NCBI GenBank assembly: GCA_035041965.1
Contig: JAPYMA010000305.1
Coordinates: 41,214 to 105,213, forward strand
Length of the DNA: 64,000 nucleotides
Direction of reading: 5' to 3'
From: Anisakis pegreffii
Taxonomy: Eukaryota > Nematoda > Chromadorea > Rhabditida > Anisakidae
Made by a program: the position numbers and the translations under genes. The notes beneath the pieces are model-generated. The model saw nothing but the letters and a program-made list of their open reading frames with translations, did no database searches and had not been told where the DNA came from. Positions 11,729-24,352 of this stretch are shown piece after piece. Numbering within the stretch: position 1 is the stretch's first letter; every line of letters begins with the position of its first letter.

Positions 11729-14700
11729 TCAATCATAAAATCCCTGAAGATTTAATATGAGGATGGCGGATTCAATTCCGTATTGTAACTTTGTGAAACC
11801 AATTTTGATCGTTTCAAGCCAATGCTTAGCGTTCTGCATATCGCCATTCAACAGAGCATTCCTCCATCGCAGTGCCGGATCCATAATTCCAGCGAACATA
11901 ATGCCACCATAATCATTGTGTTCGCTGCTCGTGAATATCAAATGTCGGTACTGAGAACGTTCTGCGAATATTCCTTGCTCTAAGATGAAAGCGCGCTCCA
12001 AATTTTGCAAACGGTTATTCAACATTTCCACTTGACGTACAGTGATTGATTCATGTCCTTTATTCACAGCCTATAAAAATGTCATCATTTGAATCCACTC
12101 AGAAATTTTTTCGTTTAGATTGCCAAAAGAACAAATCAAGAGTATCAACGTTTGTATCGAAGTGCAATCCCACACTGCTTCTGAATGAGTTGTTGACCAG
12201 TTAATTAATTGTATAAATCTCTTTCGCTTTGTACGTCAAATAAAGTACAATTTAAAGCTTTCTTCATGATCAATCCACTCAGAAATTTTTTCGTTTAGAT
12301 TGCCAAAAGAACAAATCAAGAGTATCAACGTTTGTATCGAAGTGCAATCCCACACTGCTTCCGAATGAGTTTTTGACCAGTTAATTAATTGTATAAATCT
12401 GTTTCGCTTTGTACGTCAAATAAAGTACAATTTAAAGCTTTCTTCATGATCAATCCACTCAGAAATTTTTTCGTTTAGATTGCCAAAAGAACAAATCAAG
12501 AGTATCAACGTTTGTATCGAAGTGCAATCCCACACTGCTTCTGAATGAGTTTTTGACCAGTTAATTAATTGTATAAATCTGTTTCGCTTTGTACGTCAAA
12601 TAAAGTACAATTTAAAGCTTTCTTCATGATCAATCCACTCAGAAATTTTTTCGTTTAGATTGCCAAAAGAACAAATCAAGAGTATCAACGTTTGTATCGA
12701 AGTGCAATCCCACACTGCTTCCGAATGAGTTGTTGACCAGTTAATTAATTGTATAAATCTGTTTCGCTTTGTACGTCAAATAAAGTACAATTTAAAGCTT
12801 TCTTCATGATCAATTAAATGATCCACAATACAAATAAATAAAATAATACACCTGCGCTGCAAACCTCGAATGAAACTGCAAATATAATCGAGGCGTATTA
12901 ACTTTGACGATTCTATCGCCTACATAACTGCGCACGTCATAAATTTTAAAGGAAATGATCTTTCAGGTCAACAGTTATGAGGAAAATAAAGAGAAGATTG
13001 AAATTCACTCACATCAACGATATGCTGTAAGGTGTCAGCAGAATTCTGAAACCTTTGGACTGCATCCTTAAGATTTTTCATCATCGACGAATAAGCACCC
13101 TTACTAAGCGCATGCTGAATGCCGATATGTTCAAGTTGTTGTGCCATTTTTGATACGCTATCATCCAACATCAAACCGTAATCGAGCACATCGAACGGTA
13201 TAACCTGTAACTGAACTGCTCTTAAAGACAAGAACACGAACTCATGCTGAACAACCACTTAGGAACAATCCTCTGTAAGGAGCGAATATTTCGAAGCAAA
13301 TAACACTTAAAATAATTTCTTAGATATAAAATAGCAATGTTTATCAATTACGATGTAGGAGATCAACCAAACAAGAGCATATCAACTAAACAAAGGATGC
13401 GCGCTTTGTTCTGAACGAAGTTTCCCGGATATTGCGAAACAGACTGCAGTTCTATTCTTCGTGAAAACTACTCCTCGAAAGATGTTTCTGTCCACTGAAG
13501 CCAGCGTCAGCAACTTCAAAACTTCTCTCTGTGTCACAACTCAAGTTTTTTATCCCATTAGTGCGAAATTCAGATCAGTCTGATTTGTGCATGGAGAACT
13601 AATGAAATGTCGTTTCATTGCGCAATCGCAGTGGACCCGCATTGCTAGCATTGAAAATTTACCAAACGATCAGGTGAAATCACATGATTCAAATGAAGCT
13701 CACTAGATCGATTCATTTACAAGTGACTGTCACTTACAATGCTATCGGCGAGATTACGTCCCAACTCAAGCCAAAGTCGTCCAACCGCAGTCATCGCTGT
13801 GAATTCTCTGTCGATCAGGTTCTCTACAGTCCACGGAATCTCATACATTGAATGATAAACCATATAAGAGTAAACTGGAGCCGATTCGAATTTGATATCC
13901 GCTATTGGTATGCCCAAATAAGAGATGAAACGCTGAAAATTGACTGAAAGTGATATTCAATTTTGAAGAACAACGAAACCGTGAGAACTTCAACGATTTG
14001 AACGATTAACAGCAAAATCAAATATGCAGAGCAGAAGGAGCTGCTGAAGCTTTAGCATTGCATTTGGTTGATCAGAATACTTCCTCTGTTCTGCATCTAC
14101 GTAACCCTTTAAAAACCCTTCATAAAGAGGAATTTGTTGTTTCTAAATGTAATCAATTAAAAGCTCTGGTGAGAAATCAAAAATGTCCAAAAAAGTTGCA
14201 TAAGAAAATGAAACCTGAAAATCTGATCCAGAACCGGGAATGCTGATTCCCGGAATGGACTTATCCCCCTGAATAGGACCTTTAGAGCTGTAAAATCTCC
14301 ACGAATCAAGAAGTGTCCATCGACCCGCTCCATGCTCTGAACCACTTGGACTCGATATTCTGAAGCAATTACGGAACCTCTACTTCTTCTTCATAATTAT
14401 TGATGAACTGATATAGGAAAGACACAGACCAGTTGTCTAGTGGAGGCAATATTCAACATGTGGCATAAACCTAAAATGTGATAAACCGAGAATGTTTGTA
14501 TACACCTACTTCGCAGCCGCATCAACAAGAGCTCGATAGAGAAGGGGAACGGCCTTAACCGAAAGGCTTGTATTACCATTGATATTATCAACATTGATCA
14601 GAGCAACTGCTCTTTGTTGGAGGGGTTTCATCAATTCTTCCACCCATTCAGTGCTTCCTGAAACACAAGCCTTTCTCATATATACGGAACAATGGAAATA

Positions 14701-17700
14701 CTGCATTGGTGAATACACATTCGCTATATTCAGCGATGAGTATGCTACTGAAAAAAATAGCTCTGCTAATCACTGATTCGCTTGGAAAAATAGCTTTCCG
14801 CTAAAAATGATTCGCTATCGTTATTATCATCGAAAATGTAGCGAGAATTTTCCGCCGACCGGAAAAAGCAGCGAAAATTTTTCGCTGCTAAAATGTTACT
14901 CAACAAAAGTATTCCGCTAATCGCTAATTTGGAGTCTTCCCTCAAAACTTGCAATTATTTCACTTATTTGTATGGCCTCATCAACTTTATTTCGTTTCCT
15001 TCCTAACACGTACTCATTCCTAGTGATATAAAGCAGTGAAATTAGGAACTGAAAAATTTACCGATCAAACCAAATTCTTCTGCATCCCACTGACAAAACA
15101 TTATGGTACGTCGAGGTCGCCAGTTGGTCTCTTTCGCAACGTCCGCCAAAACTCTTGCCATTTCAAGTAAGGTTGCTGTACCCGAATTTGGATCAATCGC
15201 ACCCTACAAAACGCTAAATTGCAAAAATGTTTTACGCAAAAAAATCCTCCTCACAAAAGGACATAAATACCTCGTTAATCCCCTGAGAGGTTAATTGTCG
15301 TTAATTGTCTTAATCATTTCCGGCATGGAGATATTTATCTCCATGCCGGAACCGATTAAGAAATCTCATGTAAACTATTACTGGAGAGTAATACGCCCTG
15401 ATCAAAATGCACTTTCAGTCTGTCATCCTACAATAAAGAGAGCCAAATGGATGAAAACTTCATCATGACTAAAATATGTGTAACCTGGACCCATGCATCT
15501 ACGTGATTACCGAACATAACGTAGCGATCTGGTTCCTCATAACCACGCATCGTTGCGATAACATTTGTAATCGTACGCCGAGTTGTTTGCGAATTTACGG
15601 TCAACCGAAAACGACTTGAGCCCAACAGACGATAACTTGCGTTCAAACCACCTTTCCAGTTGCTCCACTGCAAATTAGTCTCATTATACATAAGCAGGGA
15701 CACTCATCATAATCGATCATTTTTCACAAATTTATCAAAGCAACGATCATTTCACAAACTCACCGGAACCAGTGGTCCATCCAAATTGCGCATTATTTTG
15801 ACTGCATCTCTGTAGCCAACTGGCATCACTGGAACATTCGGCATAATATGCCTTTTGCGTAGATCATCTTCTCGTTCTGTTCGATACACATATTGTTTTG
15901 ATGGAATAAACGGTGTTTCTGGATCACCGTCTGTCTTCAACAGTGTCCCTCTTTGTGCACCGGATGGAGGTAACCAGGTACTGTCTGGAAATGTCTGAAA
16001 CATGCATCGCAATTGCAAAACATTCGAGATTTTGCGAACAACGCATAAAATGCGAAGATCCGGTAAGAGGGAAAGTAATGTGTACGACACTCCCCTTAAT
16101 GAGTATCGCGCATATACTGAAATTGCTGCAACCGACCTTATTGGCGTTATTATCTTTCGCGTAGTCGAATGGATCACTATAAATGATCACTCCAACGGCA
16201 CCACGATCCTCCGCCATTTGTACCTTATCACCGCGAAAAACAGCGCCATAACGACATAGTACAATTTTCCCTTCCAAACTCACACCAACCTGAGAGCATT
16301 CATTCATTTGACCGTTTGCAATTTAAATGGACCAAAGGAACACCAAAATTAATTTATCTCACGGATGACGAGACTCAAACACATGACGAGCTTGTTCTTC
16401 GTTGGAAACACCATTGTAGGTTTTAAGCGAAAAAAATGGTCAAGCAGGCATCAAATGAAAAAAATTTCAACACATTAAGATGGCACGATAACAGCAGAAC
16501 ATATCAATACGGAATTCATGAAGCACAAATGATTTCAAAACAGTTTAACATCGTAAAAAGTTCAACTGCTTACTCTGTCTAATTGAGCGTAATCATCAAA
16601 CGTTCCGTAATTGGCATAAACAATGGATCCTTCGGCCGTTCCATTTTTTGAGTATGCTGTCCAATAAACGAGACTTCGAGGATCTTGTTGCTAAACATTA
16701 GACAATTAGCCGATACTCATGATTTACAGAGGGATGTTTGCGAATGAACTGTATGTTAAGGTTCTTGCCCGATTGGGTTGTTCAGTTTATACGGGCACTT
16801 GTGTAAATTGTACAACATATTATGACTAAACAAATAAGCGTAAATTCATAGATAACACGCTTCAATAAACAGAAAATAAAAGGTCATCGATTGAAACGTG
16901 GATGAAACAAAACGTCTGATCGGTAATAGGGGTAGCGGTAGTTGGCAGGTGGGTAAGTGAGAGGAGTTGATCTAGCTTTTCGTATACCGGTAAAGATCTA
17001 ATCGAACTATTCGACCGCGCAATTCACGCTTGAAACTGGCGATGAGCTAAAAAAAACAGAGCTTGTCTTCGCAAGCTAATTGCAAATTCGAAAATTGCAC
17101 TCCGTTCTGAATTCAGTGTTTTAATCACCTGACGCTGAGCTTCCTCCGGACCGAGTCTTTCACCTAACCCATTGCTCAGTTCAATCCAATCCCCATTCAA
17201 GTCCATAAAATCAATCCGATTCGGTTGCTCATAAATCGGATAACTGAGAAGAACTTTGTAGTCATAAGTTTTCACTTCATATCCATAACCTCGATACTGA
17301 AATTTTTTACGACTTCAATTGGTATAAATTAGTAGATTTATCACCAAAGGAAGATTTATCATTTATAGCAGATTTCTCATCAGATTTATCAACGGAACAC
17401 TTTCAAATTCAAAACAAAATACTACGACATTAATCGCAGTATTAAAACTGGAGAGCTTGAACGGTCGATTCAACGATCTCTGGAAGAGGATTATGTGAAG
17501 AATGAATAACATATGGGATGGATATATTAGATAATCCTCGATTGCAAAAGATCAACAACCTGCTCAGCAACTCGTCGCATAATTTCGGCATTCTCAGATG
17601 TTCCAGCAACATGCACTTTGTCCGACAACCATCGAAGAGTGTCTCTTATATTCAAAGGACGAAACGATGAGATAAATCGACTGCTTATATTCTCTTGCTT

Positions 17701-20019
17701 AAAATGTGCCATAAAGCAATTACTGATTGGCGTGCAAGTGTGAGCATAATTATCTCATTCACTTTCGTCTTTGTAAACTGTTTATTTCAAATTAAACAGC
17801 ATAAATTTTAGAAGCAAAAGACAATTAAACTATCAGTTGTAAAACAGATGTTCAGCAACAACATGTTCAGCGACTACTTTAGTTACTCGGAAATAATTTC
17901 GAAGTGCTTAAATTTGTATCGCATCAATGTTGCCTCAACAGTGATCACTATTTTACATTGCGTCTTAAAACTGATTTAGGTCACACATCAGCATGTGTGG
18001 ACGCAGAAGGTTCGTAAAAATGAATCGTGCCAACAGCTCTAATTCAACAACTCCAACTGTTTTGAAGCACATTCCGTTTCTTCTTCAGTAGCGCTGACTT
18101 TTTGATAGATTGCAGACTCACGCTCACTGATGAGACAGATTAAAACTTTGCTCGTATTAATGGTTTACTGCAATCGAACTTTCGATTTTGACACATTCAT
18201 GTAAGCAAAGGGATGCACTCTGACAGCATGAAAAAACAGTGATTTCGAAAATGAGAAATGGAATTTAACAACTCACATCAAGTTTATTCTGCCAAACAGT
18301 TTGTGAGTATGGTTGACGGTGATTTGTAGAGGGAATGATATTGAGTGTTACATTTGTGCCATTTGTTTCCGACTTCTGAGCACTTTTCATGCTAAGAACG
18401 ATGACAGTGATCAAGAGAACAATGACGGTTAACGATAATAGTAGAACTGTTGAGATCAATACTGGTAGAAGACAACCGGTTGAGATTCTAGATTCATTCT
18501 CTTTGAGTTTGTTTTTGGCTCGATGGCACGCTATTTTGTTCTCTTCCAGCAACAAGTACGCAACACCTGTTGAGCCGTAGTCCGATCTTTTTAGCAAATG
18601 CCATCTGGGATCGTCTGTGTCGTCATCAAGCTGCTTTGGATCACCAGTCCATCCTTAAAATATTACGATAGCACAGCTGGAGAGCTTTCAGTTCCAACGA
18701 TATATCACATTATCAATGTTTACGCTCATAAAACTTGCTTGACGAATGTACGATCTCATTCAAATTCAACGCGTTGATTTGGTTACTTTTTTCGGATATC
18801 ATAATGAACGAGATGACGCGAACTTTCTCATAAATATGAAAGATAATTAGTTGAAGACGTTCCATCTGAACGATCACTGAATAAAAAGTGTTCACTATAT
18901 ATCTTACCGCAATATTGCGCTTGGATTACTCATGCAGTTAAAAAATGTTTGTTTTTATAACGCACGCAATTTACCATGTGCATTATCTTAGTCATCATCA
19001 AACGCTTTATTGTGCATATGCAGTCAATGTTTATTTTTTCGGAATAGACGAGTACAGAGTAAGAAAAAATACGAATGACGAAAAAAATGATGAATGTGCT
19101 AACATGTGTTCATTTGAATTTTGAATCAAGTATGTACAGTCATCTAAAAATGGTAAAACATATGTGCGTTCACTTGAAAGTATTCCTTAGAATATGTTTA
19201 TTGGTAACAATTTTGCAGATTCAATAGTGAATGGTAAATAATGATGGATAATTGATGCTGCATTGATGAGAGCCCACAAACTAGGTTTCTATAGTCTTCA
19301 ATTGATTGATAACGCTTGTAGTCGACGAACACACGAGAGGCGATGTTTTGGAAGGATTTCACATGGTAAGAAATTCACATATCTTGACAACTCCCAAAAC
19401 AGCACTTTTAGACAGTGAAATGACAGTGATCACTTCCTTATAAAACAGCTCACTGGCACCTTTAGAATGTGAACGCATTCATTCAGTTCGAGGAGATTTT
19501 GAATTCTTGGAATTGGTATTTGCAAGTAGATCGCTTTGCTCTACATTTCAGCAGTAAAAGAATTTCAAAGCTGCGTTGAGGTGCTCTAAGAGATGAACAA
19601 TGATCTACGGTACACTGAGGGATATATCGCTTATCATAAGGATCAAACGATTTTCACTATTCCTCTTTAGTTGTAAGAGCGTCAATAGGACGGCGCAAAG
19701 AAACATGCATTATGAATGCAACATTCGAATACTGTTGTTGTCAGTGGAACGCAAACGTAATGCTTTCTTGGCTTTATCAGAAGCTGACTGAACACTGCAA
19801 AACTCAGTGATTACCTTTCGATTGCAGTGTAGCGATTGCATTGGAGAAATTGCAGTTGGAGACAGATCGAGATGGACTTTCATCGTTTGAAGATGACGTA
19901 TTGCAAATGGAAGTTGATGAGGTTGCTTCATCATCATAAACGTTCCCTCGACGACATGTCGAGTGTGCGTTCTCGCCGGATGTAATGAATTGTTCAACTG
20001 ATGTATCGCTACGTGCCAT
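11729..20019 (-). CDS. gcp-2: Glutamate carboxypeptidase II-like (M28B) membrane peptidase
   Basis: Fourteen exons join in frame to 911 codons: 20019-19815, 18653-18277, 17697-17560, 17296-17129, 16690-16574, 16289-16137, 15994-15764, 15667-15485, 15203-15062, 14657-14510, 14359-14215, 13932-13738, 13204-13013, 12070-11729. It is a type II membrane protein of the FOLH1/NAALADase family: a cytoplasmic tail of about 128 residues, a transmembrane segment at about 129-155, then the ectodomain with apical, protease and C-terminal dimerisation domains. Zinc ligands and the catalytic base are visible: His518 and Asp528 (GNHVDAW, GAIDP), Glu566/567 (WDAEEFGL), Asp595 (INVDN), His696 (YHSMYE). Spacing matches human GCPII His377, Asp387, Glu424/425, Asp453, His553. 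The family cleaves C-terminal glutamate from peptides or folyl-polyglutamate. The cytoplasmic tail is much longer than in human GCPII (750 residues). Exon 1 is supported by phase and donor only; an ATG further upstream (20073 frame) is possible. Confidence 0.93.
12092..12814. repeat. 180-bp tandem repeat, four copies, in the last intron of the GCP2-like gene
   Basis: Four head-to-tail copies of exactly 180 bp begin at 12092, 12272, 12452 and 12632, with only about three variable positions. The variants are distributed as a mosaic: copies 1 and 3 share one base near 12362-type positions, copies 1 and 4 share another (GTTGTTGACC versus GTTTTTGACC), and copy 1 alone has CTCTTTCG. The array fills most of the intron between exons 13 and 14. 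No open frame or RNA gene is evident in the unit. Confidence 0.95.
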
Positions 20020-23005
20020 ATCATTTTCACAAGTTATCGTACGAAACATGCTCGTAATTGCAACTACAAGCACCAGTTGTCGTTTTTTTGCAGATGGTGC
20101 AGAAGAAAAGTTGAAAATTTACAAACGATTTGAAATAGCAGTAAAATGGCAGAAAATCTGGCAGTAGTAATCAAATGATCAGTTTCGAAATATTGATAGA
20201 CAGCTGAAGATTTGAGGACGAATGATTATTATGTCAAATAGAACAGAAAAAATGAAACATTCACAGAATGTTGGAATATTCCGAATATGAGAATTAAATT
20301 GCAAACACCGTCACGAAACGATGAGTTGCCTTGAGGTGAGTGAAACCGCGAATGTATGCTGAGGCGATGAACGAATTTTCGGCTCGATCGCTACGCCTTT
20401 CCTGCCCTCTCTGCCCTTTTGTCGATCCCTTACGGTAGGCGTGGCAAGTAATGGGATCAGATTCAACACAGACCATCTGAACCGAGTAGGCACCGCCTTT
20501 ATGAAATCACTGCTGCAGGTGCCCAGTTGAGGATAATTCTGGTGTTCTTGGTGGTAATGATCACCAGAGAAAACGATTTTTATGAGTGACACTTGTTGTT
20601 GTGTATTCAAGAGATTATGCAATGGATCATTCACATTACACCTCAATATCACTTCATCTTCATATCGCTTGACTTTTTATACAACTGCTGTCGACCAAAT
20701 AGCTGAATTAATTCAGTGCAAACACAGTTCTGAAAATCTGAAAAAACATTTGAAATTATTTCTGCAGATATTCTTTCGTTAACCAATTTATTAGACAACG
20801 TTACAGCGCCAAAAAGAAAAGAGAATACTATTCACTGCACACAAACTGTAATGTTTTAAAAATGCCCGCATTGTGTCCTCTTCAATTACTTTCTAGCTAG
20901 ACTTCTATCAGGTTAATACAGCGCAAAGTTTAAATTACCTTTTCAAGGAGCTCATTTGGTGAGAAACGTCCATATGCAATCGCATAATCGAACAAAGAAG
21001 TGATAATGAACGGAAATTCAGAGATTGTAACGGAATAGATATGGATGGACAAGAATTGTGTAAAATTTCTGTGTTTGTAAATAACACGACAACTGGTCAG
21101 TGCTTTACTGTGGGTGATGTTGTTGGGTTATGAACGAAAATATAGCTGACTTTAAGCGAGAGGGAGGAAGAATATGTTCAAGCGAGCTGCTGCGAGAATA
21201 TCTAATTTGTTTATGCATCATCAGAATGGCAAACGCAAAGGGTGCTTTGATAATGTAGCATCAAAGCCAGGAAAACGTTCGCAGATGCAATTTGTTGTAT
21301 AACAATGAAACTTCGCCTTCAGAAATATTGTTTGCATGCTTTATGCGTCGACAAAAACTAAAAATATTACAACTACGTGACAGCATCTAGTAGGATTAGC
21401 AACAATGTTGTAGTATTGTATCTATTTGGTAGTATTTTCTTTTAACTGAGCATTTTTTTGCGCTAATCAAATGACGCTACGAAATAATGTTTGATAAGAA
21501 AGCTAGAATGGTCTTTAGATGTTCTGAAAGACCTCTTTCCCGTGTTACGTCTGTTTTGGTCATGTATCAAGCCATATGTAGTCAAATTTCGCATACAACA
21601 GCAATACAACAGTTACAATCATTTTGACTTTCCACCGAAGAGCAAAACATTTGTTATGCTAATCAATTTTTTCTTGCTGAAGGCATTGAAACTTCATCGT
21701 CGAAAATGATTACTGCCCATAAAGGAATGTACTTTCAAATCGTAAACGCTAACTATGTGAACAAAAATTTGGATGGCGATGCGTTTGAAGTGCAGCTGCT
21801 TCGTGATAGAAAGATTGACTTTTTTAAGATGGAAGTAGAACTATACCAATAAAAATTGATTTCTTAATCTAACAATCCTGAATTATATCAGGCAGCAACC
21901 GAGACGATGGAAACACAATTTAAAAGTGTAAACGAGATCAATACCGTGACCGAATAAAAAACGTGGACAAATCTGATAAGCTGACGATGGTGCGATAGGA
22001 TATTATAGTACGCGCACAAGGCGATACATCATAATACACGTTTAACCGTAATAAGAGCTATTCAACTTCAAGCGTTTCCCGAATCACTTCATTGTATGCA
22101 GCAATGAAAAGAAGAATTGAACCAGATCGCTTATATGAGCGCATCCAGCTCATCGCCATTAAAAGTCTTCACATATCACTAACTATAATGGTGACATTGT
22201 AACTCAATCGTTTGCATAACATAAAAAGAGTGCATCTATCCTTTGCGTAAATCGCACTCATAAGAATATATCAAAATGACAATGTACAATAACGTTGACA
22301 TCCTAATATGAATGGCAATAAAACAACATCGAATGAGAACGATAAAAATACATCAATCGGAAAATTACTAGACAATGAAACGGCTTCGTAAAATTTATCG
22401 CGTTTCACTGATTCACTTTCATCACCAATGAAGTGTCAAAAACGATCACAGTAAATTCGATATTGTTTGGATTTAAAAAAGCTCATGATTCAGAGTAATG
22501 TTACCTACTCTGTCGATACCATTTTGTCTAACTATCTACTCCGTCGATACCAGTGATACCCCTGTTCCAATTGAACTGTTGTGCTCCTGTTCAATTTTTG
22601 TTGTGTTCCAGCAAAACAGAACAGAAAGGGGATTTGCAGAGTGGAAACAAAATAAAACAAAACTGCTTCATGCATGAAAGTATAAAACAAAATAGAAAGA
22701 AATCCTTCTAATGTTAGAACATTCCGCCAGAAATGTGGAATAGAGAAAGCACCAGCCGATGGCAAGTCCTTCACAATGCATCCTCATCTGTTCTCATGTA
22801 TTTAGAGGCTGAAGGTAGAAAATCCATCATAAAACTGATTCAGAGTAGTTGATTTCGGTACTGCGATACGGTTGCTGAGCTCAAATCACGAACTTCACAC
22901 GTTCCAACATTACAACTTCAATACATTCACTTACTCTTCTAAATTTCATAGTGGCTACAACAACATCAGCCTCAACGATACGACAGGACGGAGATGAGGA
23001 GTACT

Positions 23006-23087
23006 TTGGTGGATGGATATCTTCGTAGTTTCCACATAAAGTAACGGAAAATGATTACATGTGAAAACATCTCATGTGTCCATCCTC
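23006..23087. repeat. 82-bp dispersed repeat, copy 1
   Basis: This segment is identical over 82 bp to 24271-24352, in direct orientation about 1.26 kb away. Its ends carry a short inverted match (GGATGGA near the left, TCCATCC near the right), as in a very small inverted-repeat element. No coding potential. Perfect identity in otherwise unrelated flanks suggests a recent insertion or copy event. Confidence 0.85.
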
Positions 23088-24270
23088 TTTAGTTCATTTG
23101 AACTGACATAATTTAGATGAGATTACATTGATTAGCACATCATTAGATATAAGTGCCGAACTAATTGCACAGCAGCATCTAATTGGAATATTATTCGGAA
23201 ATGTCATTAAATGTGTGAACGATGTTCTTGACAGCTCTAGAGAATATGAACGATCGACGTTGAAGTTCACTGAAGAACAGCAGTAAGAGCATGATTTATG
23301 GCTGCGGTACGCTGCATTATCGTTGTCGTTAATCTCTGCTCACACCCGCATAAACAATTTATTAGCAATCTCAGTTTAACGCGCTCATCTCAACAATTCA
23401 TCACCTAATATTGTTTATCGCAAACTTTATTCCATTTACAATTCACATTAAAAGTGAACCTTTTAAGAATCATTTGGTTATTAGTCATCCGAACAAGTGA
23501 AAATAATCGTAAAATACACAAAACCGACACTTTCTGGAATTGTTTTTTTTTCTGAAAATAAGCAACAAAAAACAATTCTGATCTTTTAAAAACTATTTTC
23601 ACCATATTTTTTGATGTTTTCGGTTCCCCATTCATTCTTTCTGATTGTTGACTCACTTATAGTGGGCAATGGTATCATGAAGCTAGTTGTTTGCTCAGCA
23701 AATGTTTCAGTATAATGCTTTCGCTAGTTCAACCAGCATCGATCAGCTTCAAATGAAAGAGTTTTTCTCTAACAAAAACATAACTGATCATCTCACATTG
23801 ACGTACATTCTGCTCAATTGAATCAATTCATTCAAACTCATTGGCTCACTCTTCAACTGTCACTCGCAATGCAGCACTGATTAACGATGCAGTAAATCTT
23901 TACTTTTGTTCACTTGCAAAATCATGAATGTTCAATTAATCATGGAACTCGAATTATTATGAAGGCTTCACTTCTAACAAAGGGGTCTGTGCAGCATTTA
24001 GAGGGCATTTGATTTCATTTTCAAATTCAATTCTAAATCGCACCACGAGAGAGACGGAAGAAATATGTGTGAAAAAAGTGCTTCAAAAGAAAATAATGAT
24101 AGCATTTTTTAGGATGAACAAAAGCATTTTTCACACATATACCAACGGGATGTCGGTTCGATCAAAGCATCGACGTTACGTTCCAATAAAACAAAAATAT
24201 TGCTGGATGTACTTAACTGTTGGGAGATAGAAGGCAATCAAACGAGGTTCATTTTGTTGTACGTTCGATG

Positions 24271-24352
24271 TTGGTGGATGGATATCTTCGTAGTTTCCAC
24301 ATAAAGTAACGGAAAATGATTACATGTGAAAACATCTCATGTGTCCATCCTC
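24271..24352. repeat. 82-bp dispersed repeat, copy 2
   Basis: Second identical copy of the 82-bp repeat. It is flanked on both sides by GATGT (immediately left, and one base to the right of the end), which could be a 5-bp target duplication, though copy 1 does not show the same pattern. Confidence 0.85.

Noticed and set aside
15913..16259. Plus-strand ORFs of 83-85 codons
   Set aside because: They lie antisense to exons 6 and 7 of the GCP2-like gene, whose minus-strand coding is strongly supported by catalytic motifs and phase.
17521..17560. Extending GCP2 exon 3 to the in-frame stop at 17527
   Set aside because: A GAGCAG|GTTGTT donor at 17560 gives correct phase and a gap-free fit to the family at the exon 3/4 junction; the longer reading would truncate the enzyme.
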